Shown here: in pieces, positions 1 to 8,996 of the stretch
Layout of the letters: every line of letters begins with the position of its first letter
Numbering within the stretch: position 1 is the stretch's first letter
Assembly (NCBI GenBank): GCA_029378245.1
Contig: JARKIF010000004.1
Coordinates: 124,001 to 188,000, forward strand
Direction of reading: 5' to 3'
DNA: 64,000 bases
Source: Roridomyces roridus
Lineage: Eukaryota > Basidiomycota > Agaricomycetes > Agaricales > Mycenaceae
Translations under genes and position numbers: made by a program
The notes under the pieces: model-generated
Database searches by the model: none
The model's input: only the letters and a program-made list of their open reading frames with translations
What the model was told of the DNA's origin: nothing

Positions 1-1
1 A

Positions 2-1216
2 CCATCATCCTCCTCTTCCGGCACCTCTAGCCGTGAAGCCTGTTCCGTAGCGGACCAACTCTTGGCCGCTTCCGCCACCACCCACCACACCTTTCATACC
101 GCCGCCCCTGCCATGTCCCACCACGGCAGCCCCATCCACTATGACCAGCCTCAGGCGGTCTACCCTCCCCAAATTTACCCATCCCGCCCTCCTACCCGCT
201 CTCCCCCTCGCCCTCTTCCTACCCGACCCGATTCCATCCCCGCCCAGCATGGCCTGACTGAGTTACTTCAGGCCCTCCCCCCACGCCCGGCACCAGCAAG
301 GATGACGCTGGCCCGGCTTCCCCCGCCGTTTGACGGCAATGACAAATCCAAGTGGGAAACTTGGATCGACAGTGTCACGACCTACCTCGTGGCATACGAA
401 CACGATTTCAATACGGATCATAGACGTATTTTCTTCGTGCTCTCGTTGCTGGGCGACGAGAAGAGTTCTCCGTGTCCAGCCGCCAACTGGTCACGGAACT
501 GGAAGGCGAAGCACCTTCGCCTTGATCAGCCCCGTCCCTCCTTCGAGGAGTTTATGACGGAGTTGGAGTCGACGTTCGCGGATCAGAACGTCAAGGAGAC
601 GGCGCTGTTGCGCCTGATGAACACTCGGCAGGGAAATTCCACCCTGGCCGATTTCCTCCAGTCGTTCGAGCTGAACGCGGAGCAGGCGGGCTACGCGCCC
701 GGAAACGAGTTGCACAACACGTTCCTGTGTCAGGCACTGGAAATCCTGGTCTCGGACCAGGTACGCAAACAGCTTTATGCTGGTGGCGTTGCGATCCCGG
801 GGACCTACTCGGGATTGAAAAGCCGGTTGATGACCATCAACGGCATCATTGAGCGTGGGAAGCTCATCAACTCTCGCTGGGGAGCGGGAGGTGGAATGTT
901 CTGGACGCCGGCGCAGCAGCAGCCGCCGCCCAAGTTCCCCAAGGCCACGGCACTGGTGCCGCCGCCTAGACCCCAGGGGACAGCCCCCCATCTGGCAACC
1001 CGGGTCACTCCCGGAAACCCGGTGCCGATGGACGTCGACCGAACGCGGCAGGCCGTGTTCAAGTGCTATAATTGTGGCAAGGAGGGCCACATGAAGCGGG
1101 AGTGCCCGGAGCCTCCCAAGAAGAAGTTTAACATCCGGTCGATCAAGACCGATGATTATTCGCAGGAGGACCTGCAGGCTCTCGCGACCATACTCCGCGA
1201 GAAGGGTTTTTGTTAG
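2..1216 (+). CDS. gag: Gag-like protein with CCHC zinc knuckle (5' partial)
   Basis: The frame is open to the left window edge, so the true start may lie outside; the first in-frame ATG is at 113. The first 100 residues are rich in proline, alanine and histidine. The middle resembles the retrotransposon Gag fold (WETWIDSVTTYL, then an FEEFMTEL..F block and LADFLQSFELNAEQAG). Near the C-terminus a CX2CX4HX4C knuckle (CYNCGKEGHMKREC) should bind the element's RNA. It ends in TAG at 1214-1216, overlapping pol in the -1 frame. Gag forms the virus-like particle in the cytoplasm. Family assignment is firm from the knuckle and the position before pol. Confidence 0.9.
   Translation, partial: PSSSSSGTSSREACSVADQLLAASATTHHTFHTAAPAMSHHGSPIHYDQPQAVYPPQIYPSRPPTRSPPRPLPTRPDSIPAQHGLTELLQALPPRPAPARMTLARLPPPFDGNDKSKWETWIDSVTTYLVAYEHDFNTDHRRIFFVLSLLGDEKSSPCPAANWSRNWKAKHLRLDQPRPSFEEFMTELESTFADQNVKETALLRLMNTRQGNSTLADFLQSFELNAEQAGYAPGNELHNTFLCQALEILVSDQVRKQLYAGGVAIPGTYSGLKSRLMTINGIIERGKLINSRWGAGGGMFWTPAQQQPPPKFPKATALVPPPRPQGTAPHLATRVTPGNPVPMDVDRTRQAVFKCYNCGKEGHMKRECPEPPKKKFNIRSIKTDDYSQEDLQALATILREKGFC
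1204..1210 (+). other. Putative -1 ribosomal frameshift slippery heptamer GGGTTTT
   Basis: In the gag frame the codons read GGT TTT TGT TAG. The bases GGGTTTT at 1204-1210 therefore fit X-XXY-YYZ exactly and sit 3 bases before the gag stop. Slipping back one base enters the pol frame. A GC-rich stretch follows directly, with a possible CCGGT/ACCGG stem at about 1222-1240. The stem is inferred by eye. Confidence 0.7.
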
Positions 1217-4200
1217 GGCGCCCGGTCAAGGCCGAACCGGTGTGTCCTCCCGTACCTATTATCCATGGACAGTTTACACCGCTAGAGGCGGTTACGGACA
1301 GCACGAACAATGTGCAAAATAATGTACCTGTAAATTATGTAGAAAAAACTAGCCTACAACGTAGTATACAAGAATTTCTTGTAGGCGAAGTACAAAAGCC
1401 ACAAAAAATATGTTTAAAAAATCAACGCATGGATGCAGAGAACAAGCGCTGGAGCGCTTTTAAAAAGGCCCCTGGAACCCAAACCAGTGATAAAAATAGT
1501 GAGAAGAAAAAGGGCGGCGATGCCGCGGAGGCTCAATCCTCGAAAGAGGAGGTAGCGCCTAAGCATACACGGGTGCCGTTCGGACTCAAGAAGAAAGAGG
1601 CCGCACAATGGCTTGCACGCCGTGCTATGGGAGAATCAGAACAGCGCCTAGCTCAGGAGCTACGCGAGTTCCAAAGGCAACGTGTCCACCATGAGATGTT
1701 GGTGGCTGTCCAGCTGGAAACACTGGACACGGGGAAAACACGTTCCATTCGTGCGTTGCTGGACAACGGGTGTACCACCACGTGCATGGACAGGGACTAT
1801 GCCAAGGCCGAAGGCTTCGAGCTTAAAAAACTCGACATGCCGATTGTGGCCAGGAACGCCGACGGGACCGAGAACACGAAAGGCACGATCACTCATTACG
1901 TGGAGATGATCATGTCTATCGGCCCGCATGTCGAAAGACAAAAGTTCCTGATCACGGGCTTAGGCAAAGCACGTGTATTTATTGGGTACGATTGGTTGTT
2001 TAAGCACAACCCAGAGATCAACTGGCGGGACCAGACGATGAAGTTCAGCCGATGTCCGGCAGAGTGTGGCATGACCGGACTGGAAGCCGGGAAAGGTGTC
2101 ACACGGGAGGAAGCGGTGGAAGAAGGCGAATCGATCCTGTTGGTCGATTTCACGCCTGTTGTGGAGCTGCGGAGCAAGGCAACACAGGCCCAACAGATGG
2201 CCGAACAGGCTTCGGCGGAAAAAGAAAAATTGACGGAAGACAAGATCCCGGAGCAATACCGGGAGTACGTCAAGGTTTTCGCAAAAGAGTCTTTTGACTC
2301 ATTGCCGGAAAAGCGGCCTTGGGATCATGCGATCGAATTAAAGCCCGGATCAAAGGCTGTCGATTGCAAGATCTATCCACTCTCGTTAGGCGAACAAGAA
2401 AAGCTGAACGAGTTTCTTGAAGAGAATCTCAAGAGTGGACGGATCAGACCTTCCAAGTCGCCGATGGCTTCGGCGTTCTTTTTTATTAAAAAGAAGGACG
2501 GGTCCCTTCGACCGGTACAGGATTACCGGAAGCTCAACGAGATGACGGTGAAGAACAAGTATCCGTTGCCTCTGATCTCGGAGCTAGTCAACAAACTCCG
2601 AGGAGCTAGATTCTTCTCCAAGCTTGACATACGTTGGGGTTACAACAACGTGCGGATAAAGGAGGGAGACGAATGGAAAGCAGCTTTCCGAACCAATCGG
2701 GGATTGTTCGAGCCGCTTGTCATGTTCTTTGGGTTGACCAATTCACCGGCCACGTTCCAAACGATGATGAACGATATCCTTCGAGATCTCATCAACGAGG
2801 GCCATGTGATTGTATACCTAGACGACATTTTAATTTACACGGACTCCCTGGAGGAGCATAGAAGGATTGTTTCACGCGTCCTGGAGACATTAGAAAAGAA
2901 TAGACTATTCTTGAAACCCGAGAAGTGTGAATTCGAGAAGACGGAGATCGAATATCTCGGGGTTATTATTTCCCACAACTCCATGCGGATGGACCCGGTG
3001 AAAATCAAAGGGATCATGGAGTGGCCGATGCCAAAAAACGTCAAGCAAGTGCAGGCGTTCCTCGGCTTTGTTAACTTTTATCGGCGATTTGTCCGCGGCT
3101 TTGCCGACATCGCCAGGCCTCTTACTAAGTTAACGGGGAAGGTTGTGTGGTCCTGGGGACCGGAACAGGAGAAGGCGATCAACCAATTGAAGGAACGGAT
3201 CGCGGAGGATGTCATCTTGGCGTTGCCAACAGATGATGGGGAATATCGGCTTGAGGCCGATGCATCGGACGGAGCGGTTGGAGCAGTGCTCAGCCAACTC
3301 CAAGAAGGAGTATGGAGGCCTGTCGCTTTCATGTCTCACGGCATGAGTGACACCGAGAGGAATTACGAGATCTATGACAAGGAGATGCTCGCAATCATGC
3401 TCGCTCTTGATGAGTGGAGGCAGTTCTTACTCGGTGCAAAGAACCTCCAGTACTTCAAAAAGCCGCAGAAGATCAATCGTCGGCAGGCACGATGGATTAT
3501 CGAGTTGTCGCAGTACGACTTCTCGTTACGGCACCGGCCCGGAGCTTTGAATAAGCAGGCCGATTTGTTATCCCGCAGGGCGGATCATGATCAGGGGAAG
3601 GAAGACAATCAGGAAATTGTCTTACTTAAGCCCGAGTATTTCCGAGCGCAGGAAATCACGCTCGAAGGCGTTGAGAAGGATCTACTGGAAGAGATCCGAG
3701 CGGAACGCAAGAGGGACGGCAGCGTGAGGTCTGCCTTACTGAAGAAGCTCCCTAGATGGGAAGAGGAGGACGGCATTGTTTATTACAATGGCCTTATTTA
3801 CGTTCCGCATAACACGGAACTTAGAAATAAAATTATTGGACTTCACCACGACCCGGCGATCGTGGGACACCCCGGAGGGAACCGGACCCAGGAACTCGTG
3901 GAACGAAACTACTGGTGGCCGAAGCTCGGCAACAATGTTTCCGAGTATGTAAAGTCGTGCGAAGCGTGTCAGAGGTCACGGGTTCTTCGGCACAAGCAGG
4001 GCAAGCTGAACCCGCACAAGATTGCGGAAGGTCCCTGGCAGATCATTTCGATGGACTTGATCGGGCCGCTGCCGATAAGCAACGGCCACAATGCGATTCA
4101 AGTCTGGGTGGACACCTTCAGCAAAATGATTCACGTGGAGCCCACAACCATGGAGATCACGGCTGAAGGAGTTGCGCGTTTGACACGCGACCGTGTGATT

Positions 4201-4794
4201 AGATATCACGGGGTACCCCGAAAGATCATCTCGGATCGGGATCCGAGATACGTAGGAGGCTTTATGAGGGAGCTCAATAAGATCCTGGGGATCGAAATGA
4301 ACCCGAGTACAGCGCACCATCCGATAACCGACGGGCAGACGGAACGGATGAACCAGGAAATCGAGAAATATCTCCGCATATTTATAAATTATCATCAGAC
4401 GGACTGGGCCGAATGGCTCTCCCTAGCGGAGTTCTGTTACAACGACAAGGCCAGTTCGGCAACGAAGGCTTCGCCGTTCTATTTAAATACCGGCTATCAT
4501 CCTTGGAAAGGGATCGAGAATGCCGTGGAGACGAGGAATGAGGCAGCCGACGAGTTCGGCAAGAAAATGAAAAAGATCCGCGATGAGGTGACCGCGGCAT
4601 TAGAGAAAACACAGAAAACGATGGAAAAAACATATAATCTACGACGGCGACCAGCGCCGGTATTTAAAAAGGGAGACAAGGTCTGGATTGAGGCGACGAA
4701 TATCCAGACGGATAGACCCTCAAGACGCTGGGAGATAGGAGGCTCGGGCCGTACGAGGTCCTGGAGAAAGTCGGAGCGTCATCCTATAGGTTGA
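1210..4794 (+). CDS. pol: Pol polyprotein: protease, reverse transcriptase, RNase H, integrase (damaged)
   Basis: The frame opens at 1210 without a good ATG, fitting translation by -1 frameshift from Gag. Retropepsin-like site ALLDNG has Asp185; the usual DSG/DTG is DNG here. Reverse transcriptase covers about 390-570 with YLDD at 536-539. RNase H starts at EADASDGA (Asp684), but around residue 744 LLGAKN runs straight into LQYFKKP, so the stretch that normally carries the TDH catalytic Asp is gone. Integrase follows with an HHCC zinc region (LHHDP..VGHP..CEACQ) and D949, D1009, E1045, giving the D-35-E spacing. The frame then breaks near 4727-4731 inside the module before the chromodomain and stops at 4792-4794. 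The coding of each domain is clear; the copy is very likely inactive. Confidence 0.93.
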   Translation: MLGRPVKAEPVCPPVPIIHGQFTPLEAVTDSTNNVQNNVPVNYVEKTSLQRSIQEFLVGEVQKPQKICLKNQRMDAENKRWSAFKKAPGTQTSDKNSEKKKGGDAAEAQSSKEEVAPKHTRVPFGLKKKEAAQWLARRAMGESEQRLAQELREFQRQRVHHEMLVAVQLETLDTGKTRSIRALLDNGCTTTCMDRDYAKAEGFELKKLDMPIVARNADGTENTKGTITHYVEMIMSIGPHVERQKFLITGLGKARVFIGYDWLFKHNPEINWRDQTMKFSRCPAECGMTGLEAGKGVTREEAVEEGESILLVDFTPVVELRSKATQAQQMAEQASAEKEKLTEDKIPEQYREYVKVFAKESFDSLPEKRPWDHAIELKPGSKAVDCKIYPLSLGEQEKLNEFLEENLKSGRIRPSKSPMASAFFFIKKKDGSLRPVQDYRKLNEMTVKNKYPLPLISELVNKLRGARFFSKLDIRWGYNNVRIKEGDEWKAAFRTNRGLFEPLVMFFGLTNSPATFQTMMNDILRDLINEGHVIVYLDDILIYTDSLEEHRRIVSRVLETLEKNRLFLKPEKCEFEKTEIEYLGVIISHNSMRMDPVKIKGIMEWPMPKNVKQVQAFLGFVNFYRRFVRGFADIARPLTKLTGKVVWSWGPEQEKAINQLKERIAEDVILALPTDDGEYRLEADASDGAVGAVLSQLQEGVWRPVAFMSHGMSDTERNYEIYDKEMLAIMLALDEWRQFLLGAKNLQYFKKPQKINRRQARWIIELSQYDFSLRHRPGALNKQADLLSRRADHDQGKEDNQEIVLLKPEYFRAQEITLEGVEKDLLEEIRAERKRDGSVRSALLKKLPRWEEEDGIVYYNGLIYVPHNTELRNKIIGLHHDPAIVGHPGGNRTQELVERNYWWPKLGNNVSEYVKSCEACQRSRVLRHKQGKLNPHKIAEGPWQIISMDLIGPLPISNGHNAIQVWVDTFSKMIHVEPTTMEITAEGVARLTRDRVIRYHGVPRKIISDRDPRYVGGFMRELNKILGIEMNPSTAHHPITDGQTERMNQEIEKYLRIFINYHQTDWAEWLSLAEFCYNDKASSATKASPFYLNTGYHPWKGIENAVETRNEAADEFGKKMKKIRDEVTAALEKTQKTMEKTYNLRRRPAPVFKKGDKVWIEATNIQTDRPSRRWEIGGSGRTRSWRKSERHPIG

Positions 4795-5381
4795 AATTGC
4801 CGAGCACGGACAAGTCACATCCGGTGTTCAACGAGGCGATTCTCACACCATATACGGAACCACCCGAGAATCGAAGGGAGAAGCGGCCGCCGCCGAAAAT
4901 CATATCCGGCGAAGAGGAGTACGAGGTGGAGGAGATACTGAAGCACCGCAAGATGGGACGCGGGTTTCAATATTTAATAAAGTGGAAGAATTATCCGATG
5001 GGAGAAAGGACGTGGGAACCATCGCGTAACTTGACGCATGCAAAGAAGCTGTTGGATAAATATAACAGGGAACACAGCATTGACATCAGGGCGCTACCTA
5101 CGCTCCCCGCTGGATTTTGGGACGGCGAATGCAAGAGATTCGTCCCAAAGGAGGAGTCCCAACCATATTTAAAGAAGAAATTATTTATTCACGATGAAAA
5201 TCGTTTTGTCGACATCGACGAGGACGTCGATCCTAGAGAGGGGGTAATGTCACGCGCTGACCTATTTGCGCACGTGACAACACCAAATAAACCAGATAAG
5301 CATTGGCGCCGTACAGCGTTAAAGTCCTGGGAACCCCGTCTCGATCGGATTGAGGAAGAAGCCGAGGAAGACATTATTTAA
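4791..5381 (+). CDS. C-terminal integrase end plus chromodomain, out of frame with pol
   Basis: This is the rest of the integrase polyprotein, displaced by a one-base loss (or equivalent) near 4727-4731; the same frame upstream reads a GPYEVLEKVG module before this start. It opens with the HPVFNEAILTPY segment found at integrase C-termini. At about residues 43-95 is a chromodomain (YEVEEILKHR, YLIKWKNYP, TWEPSRNL) with the aromatic cage residues Y, W and Y/W in place. Chromodomains of such elements steer integration to methylated histone heterochromatin. The reading frame crosses into the 3' LTR and stops 134 bases inside it. Confidence 0.9.
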   Translation: MKLPSTDKSHPVFNEAILTPYTEPPENRREKRPPPKIISGEEEYEVEEILKHRKMGRGFQYLIKWKNYPMGERTWEPSRNLTHAKKLLDKYNREHSIDIRALPTLPAGFWDGECKRFVPKEESQPYLKKKLFIHDENRFVDIDEDVDPREGVMSRADLFAHVTTPNKPDKHWRRTALKSWEPRLDRIEEEAEEDII

Positions 5382-5722
5382 AGACGTGGGATAGTTTCAT
5401 ATTTATGAACGACAGCATGGATGTGGGAAGGAGTTTCCGATCAGTGAACTGTCCGATCATGACAGGCTTCTATGAAGGACACGGTGGAGACACGACAATA
5501 GGAGAAGACAAAGGCGCGGGACAATAGCGCATGTTGGACACCAGGACAATTAGTGTAGCATCGTAGATCTATTCCTCATAGTATAAAAGCAGTAGCTAGT
5601 CGTCGTATTCTGTACCCTCTCCTAGACTTTTATTCAGTTCATTTTACGAGCTTTAGTAGCGCACTACCCAATCCGCAGCATCTTACCGCTGTTGGACGCG
5701 TGAAACAAGTCTTGTCGTGACA
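5248..5722 (+). repeat. 3' LTR of the Ty3/gypsy element
   Basis: It begins TGTCACG directly after a purine tract plus TAA, and ends CGTGACA, so the ends form the inverted repeat TGTCACG/CGTGACA. Length is 475 bases. It contains a TATA box. The boundary is inferred from the inverted ends, since the partner LTR is not in the window. Confidence 0.8.
5582..5588 (+). promoter_or_regulatory. TATA box in LTR
   Basis: TATAAAA lies two thirds into the LTR, where the U3 promoter of an LTR element is expected. It would drive transcription from the 5' LTR copy, or read out into the flank from this one. Confidence 0.6.
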
Positions 5723-6689
5723 GAAGTTGTCAGTTGATCCATACGGCTGCCACGGACTTCATTAAATTTTACAGTAGCAAACGTGCTCCCACTCACGCCA
5801 GGGATCTCCACAAATCTGGCATCACCGGGAGGCGGGATGCAATGGTATATGTCGCGTTGGCCCCCGTGCCGCGAGAGGTACATGGCTTGTGTATGACAAG
5901 GTTTCCTACTCCACCTTATTTAAAATAGCTTCGGATTATGGGAAAGGGACGCACCAAAGAAAGTAATGTCGTCCTCAATATGCACCTCTTTGTCTTTTAG
6001 TGCCTGACGCTCCTCCCATCCCACCTCGCGTTGGAAACCCAGAACAGGCGTCTTTTCCGGCATATTGATTGCCTAGGTAACTCAGGAGGACCAAAGAATG
6101 GCGGCAGCCCAGAGTTCGTACGAGTGTGGATGACAACGCTGGCAGATCATATGACTTGTTTAATATCCCACGAGACACCGGTCTTCCCGGCTGATTGTTG
6201 AGTTGCCGAAACCGGACGGTTCAAGATCAATGTGGCCCACTTTCAGCCACTCCTACTCTGGCGCCTATGAGAATGATTCCAAAAGCCTGAGAGACCTCTT
6301 GTGCTCTATAGAAAATGGCCGGAAACTGTGTACCAGTGTGAGGGAGTGCTTGACGGTCGTATCTCGGTCTGGGCTGCGGAGCACGATGTAAGTGAATTAT
6401 TCCACGCATATTTCGCGCAGATGGTTTGCATGAACCATTTTCTCGCTCTCAGCTCACGAGTTGAAGCCTCATTACCTGGAACCGACCCCGGAAAATTCAA
6501 CCCAGGGACTTCCTGCCACCATCCCCCTTGGTCTCCCAAAAATGGTGCCCGCCGTTTCCGGAGCCTCGTATGTTTAATTAAAAAATGCTCTGAATACTAG
6601 TACACACGCCACTCAAAATCAACGGCATTGAACGTATCTCGGCTCCAACTGGGTATACAATCGGTCGAATCCCACCCTGGGTTGTAGCC
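5723..6689. other. Intergenic, no gene seen
   Basis: Only short open frames without family motifs or splice logic are present. I see no RNA gene here. Confidence 0.5.
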
Positions 6690-6905
6690 ACAATTCATTG
6701 TACCTTGCCATGGCAGGGGGGTACATTTAAATAAGGTGACACCTTGACAAGGCAGCCATCATGTGCCCACATTGCAATGTACCTTTGGCAGTGCACAGCA
6801 AAGAAATTAAAATGCAGCAAGGAGGAATGGAACCCAAAACCTCCTGCTGTCATCCAGGGAGAGTGGATGGCAGACACCTTAACCAACTGAGCTAGAAGAG
6901 TAACA
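6690..6905 (-). repeat. tRNA-derived SINE, family A copy 1
   Basis: Read on the minus strand, the head has a perfect Pol III A box TAGCTCAGTTGG (6883-6894) and a B box-like GGGTTCCATTCC (6824-6841). The body that follows (GGTACATTGCAATGTGGGC.. then AAATGTACCCCCCTG) is shared with the copy at 7196-7440. The split between a tRNA-like head and an unrelated tail is the hallmark of a SINE. Ends are approximate. Confidence 0.7.
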
Positions 6906-6976
6906 GACGGCTCTCCACATCAAGCCAAGCTATGCCCTCAGACTGAGATCCAGCAGTGAATCGGCGGTTAGACGCG

Positions 6977-7000
6977 GGTTAGGTTAGGTTAGGTTAGGTT
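6977..7000 (+). repeat. Short (GGTTA)n microsatellite
   Basis: Nearly five uninterrupted units of GGTTA. This is the 5-base TTAGG repeat, not the TTAGGG telomere repeat usual in fungi, so it is most simply a microsatellite. Confidence 0.85.
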
Positions 7001-7195
7001 TGGTGAACCCCTAAACAAATGACATCCCCCCCACGGTTTCGTCTGTGAGTGGAAGAACTCATAATCCACTGTGAATGGGCGGTTAGGGGCGATATCTGGT
7101 ATGAATGGTGGTTAGGGGCATCATCCAATGGGAATGACAGCATCAGATCAGGGCTGGTCAAATAGGGTAGTAGTGGCATCAAATAAAGCAACCAG

Positions 7196-7440
7196 TATGG
7201 TTCTGTAGTGTAGCAGTAAGCAGTCATTCCTAATATAGTAATCCCTACCCTGGAGGTCTGGGGTTCAATTTAGCCTGCTGGCAGCTATTTTGCCCTGCTG
7301 TGGCTGGGTGCAATTCATTTAGCAAGGCTGTGACAGGGTACAATGCAATGTGGGCACACTGTGGCTGGGTTGTCAAGCTGTGGCCACAATTAAATGTACC
7401 CCCCAGGCATGACAGGGTACATTGCCTATGTGGTACAGCT
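7196..7440 (+). repeat. tRNA-derived SINE, family A copy 2
   Basis: An A box TAGTGTAGCAG (7206-7216) and a weak B box GGGGTTCAATTT (7259-7270) are followed by a body matching copy 1: GGTACAATGCAATGTGGGC, then AAATGTACCCCCCAGGCATG. It lies in opposite orientation to copy 1, heads facing each other about 290 bases apart. Ends are approximate. Confidence 0.7.
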
Positions 7441-8149
7441 ACACCTCCGAATCCGTGGTCAACTCACAAACTTGCAAGACTACTCATATAGTCCTCATCT
7501 GCGCCATCCGATTAGCTTGCAGCGTGGGATGCAAAGAAAGTCACAAAGTTTCCCAAATCAAACCACAAGTCCCAAAGTTTCACACAAAATAGTGAAACTC
7601 CTAAGCTTTCACAGAGCTAAGCAAAGTAACAAAGTAACAAAGCCTGAAGGTAGTGTGGAGTCTCACAATCCGTTGACCTGCAAATCCATTCAAGTCAACA
7701 AGGGTCCGAGTCGTATCGAGCACAAAAACATACCCACCAGCGCTGTGGATGCTCAGTCGGCGCGAACTTGCATTCTTACCTTCAAAAATGCGATTTTGCA
7801 ACAGGGATGAATTGCTGAAAAATCGGGAGCAAGAACGAAGGAGCACGCTACTTGGACGGTCAGGTTCAACTCGTATCTCAAGTGAATAGGAATGAACTTG
7901 CCAGTGAACAACTCGAGAGCACATTCAATGAAATCAAACGGAGCACATGGGCTTTGAGGCCAATGCTTCGCATACCCGTACGAGACTACAAGTCCTTCTG
8001 TTGGGAAGTTGAACATAGAATAAGCGGCAATCCGGGAAAGCATTAGCGTGGCTGGATAGTTTTACTGGTGAGGAAGGGAAGCACAACCGGGAATTGTACA
8101 ATACACACATGACTGTGCTTTCAACCGACGGCAGGAAATGTAAGGGCAC
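7441..8149. other. Intergenic, no gene seen
   Basis: Short open frames only, without recognisable motifs. A run of CAAAGTTTC/ACAAAGTAAC words at 7540-7640 is low-complexity in character. Confidence 0.4.
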
Positions 8150-8995
8150 ATGAATTCTGTGAATCACGGGGCGTGACACCAGTCACGCACAGCCCAACAG
8201 CCCGTGACGCTCATCAGTCCCTTTTCTTTCCTCGCATCAACATCGCATCCGGAACGGCCACTGGCCAGCTCACTCAATCCACATGCAACGACCATCGTGG
8301 CATGAAAATGTGACAGGAAACCGACTACCTCAAGCTTCGGAACAACTTGTGGGGAGGAGCAAGCGCTGGACGTGGCATCCCGCAGGTGCGTCGCTGACCT
8401 CTACGACACCATGCTCGCCCTCAAAGATACAGTAACGGACACTCACTCACCATATCCCTAAACCCACCAGCCCAATTCCCACCACAGAGCAGGTCATTTC
8501 CCCCTCCCCTTGACCGGTTCAGGCTGTTTGCTCACACTCTACAGGTACCCCATTACTTGTTTCATTGTGCCCAGCCGCACATCCATGGTGTGTGTTTCTC
8601 ATTTCTCTCCCTTCCCTCCTCTCCATCCCTCGTCATCTATACACCGCCGGCAAGAATCTCACCCCCTGGGACTCCCGAGCCGTGTCTGTCTTTCTTCTCT
8701 GCCGCTCTTATTGATCCCTCGAAACGACGCCAATGCTCCTTCCTCAGATATATTCGACATCCACCCGCTTATTCTCAGCCATGTATCCCATGCACACCCT
8801 CTCAGTCACCGCCAAAATCTGTGCATTCGACTTAGCCCTTTCCTCGTCATCCCCGAATCCTACCCCTCCAGCCGGTCAAGATGAAATTCATAACCAAAGT
8901 CTACCACCCGAACATGTCGATGATGCGGGCGAGCTCCCTTGGAACGGTAGCTGACGACTCACGGGATTTGACTTTCGTTCGGGTGAGCAGTTGTG
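8150..8995 (+). pseudogene. Ubc1-type ubiquitin-conjugating enzyme (E2) remnant, left copy
   Basis: Towards the right end a frame reads [16 protein letters not shown], the beta-strand and HPN motif of E2 enzymes, preceded by a VIPESYP segment; further left an SPPGTP segment fits the E2 N-terminal part. These pieces lie in different frames with intron-like gaps, and no catalytic Cys region follows, because the palindromic transposon at 8997 cuts the locus. The stretch 8150-8390 is closely repeated at 13464-13690, and 8770-8910 at 13690-13840, so this is one of two related gene remnants. Confidence 0.5.
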
Positions 8996-8996
8996 T

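Larger units (their letters stand above)
1..5722 (+). mobile_element. Ty3/gypsy chromovirus LTR retrotransposon, left end outside window
   Basis: The order gag, protease, reverse transcriptase, RNase H, integrase, chromodomain, 3' LTR is that of a chromovirus of the Ty3/gypsy group. The 5' LTR and primer binding site lie left of the window. A purine run at 5235-5244 sits just before the 3' LTR, as expected for the plus-strand primer. The copy is probably dead: pol carries a frameshift near 4727-4731 and the RNase H domain lacks its TDH segment. A second LTR and a target-site duplication cannot be checked here; the 5 bases after the LTR are gaagt. Confidence 0.95.

Noticed and set aside
6977..7000. 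Interstitial telomere repeat
   Set aside because: The unit is 5 bases (GGTTA), not TTAGGG, and only five units long. Treated as a microsatellite.
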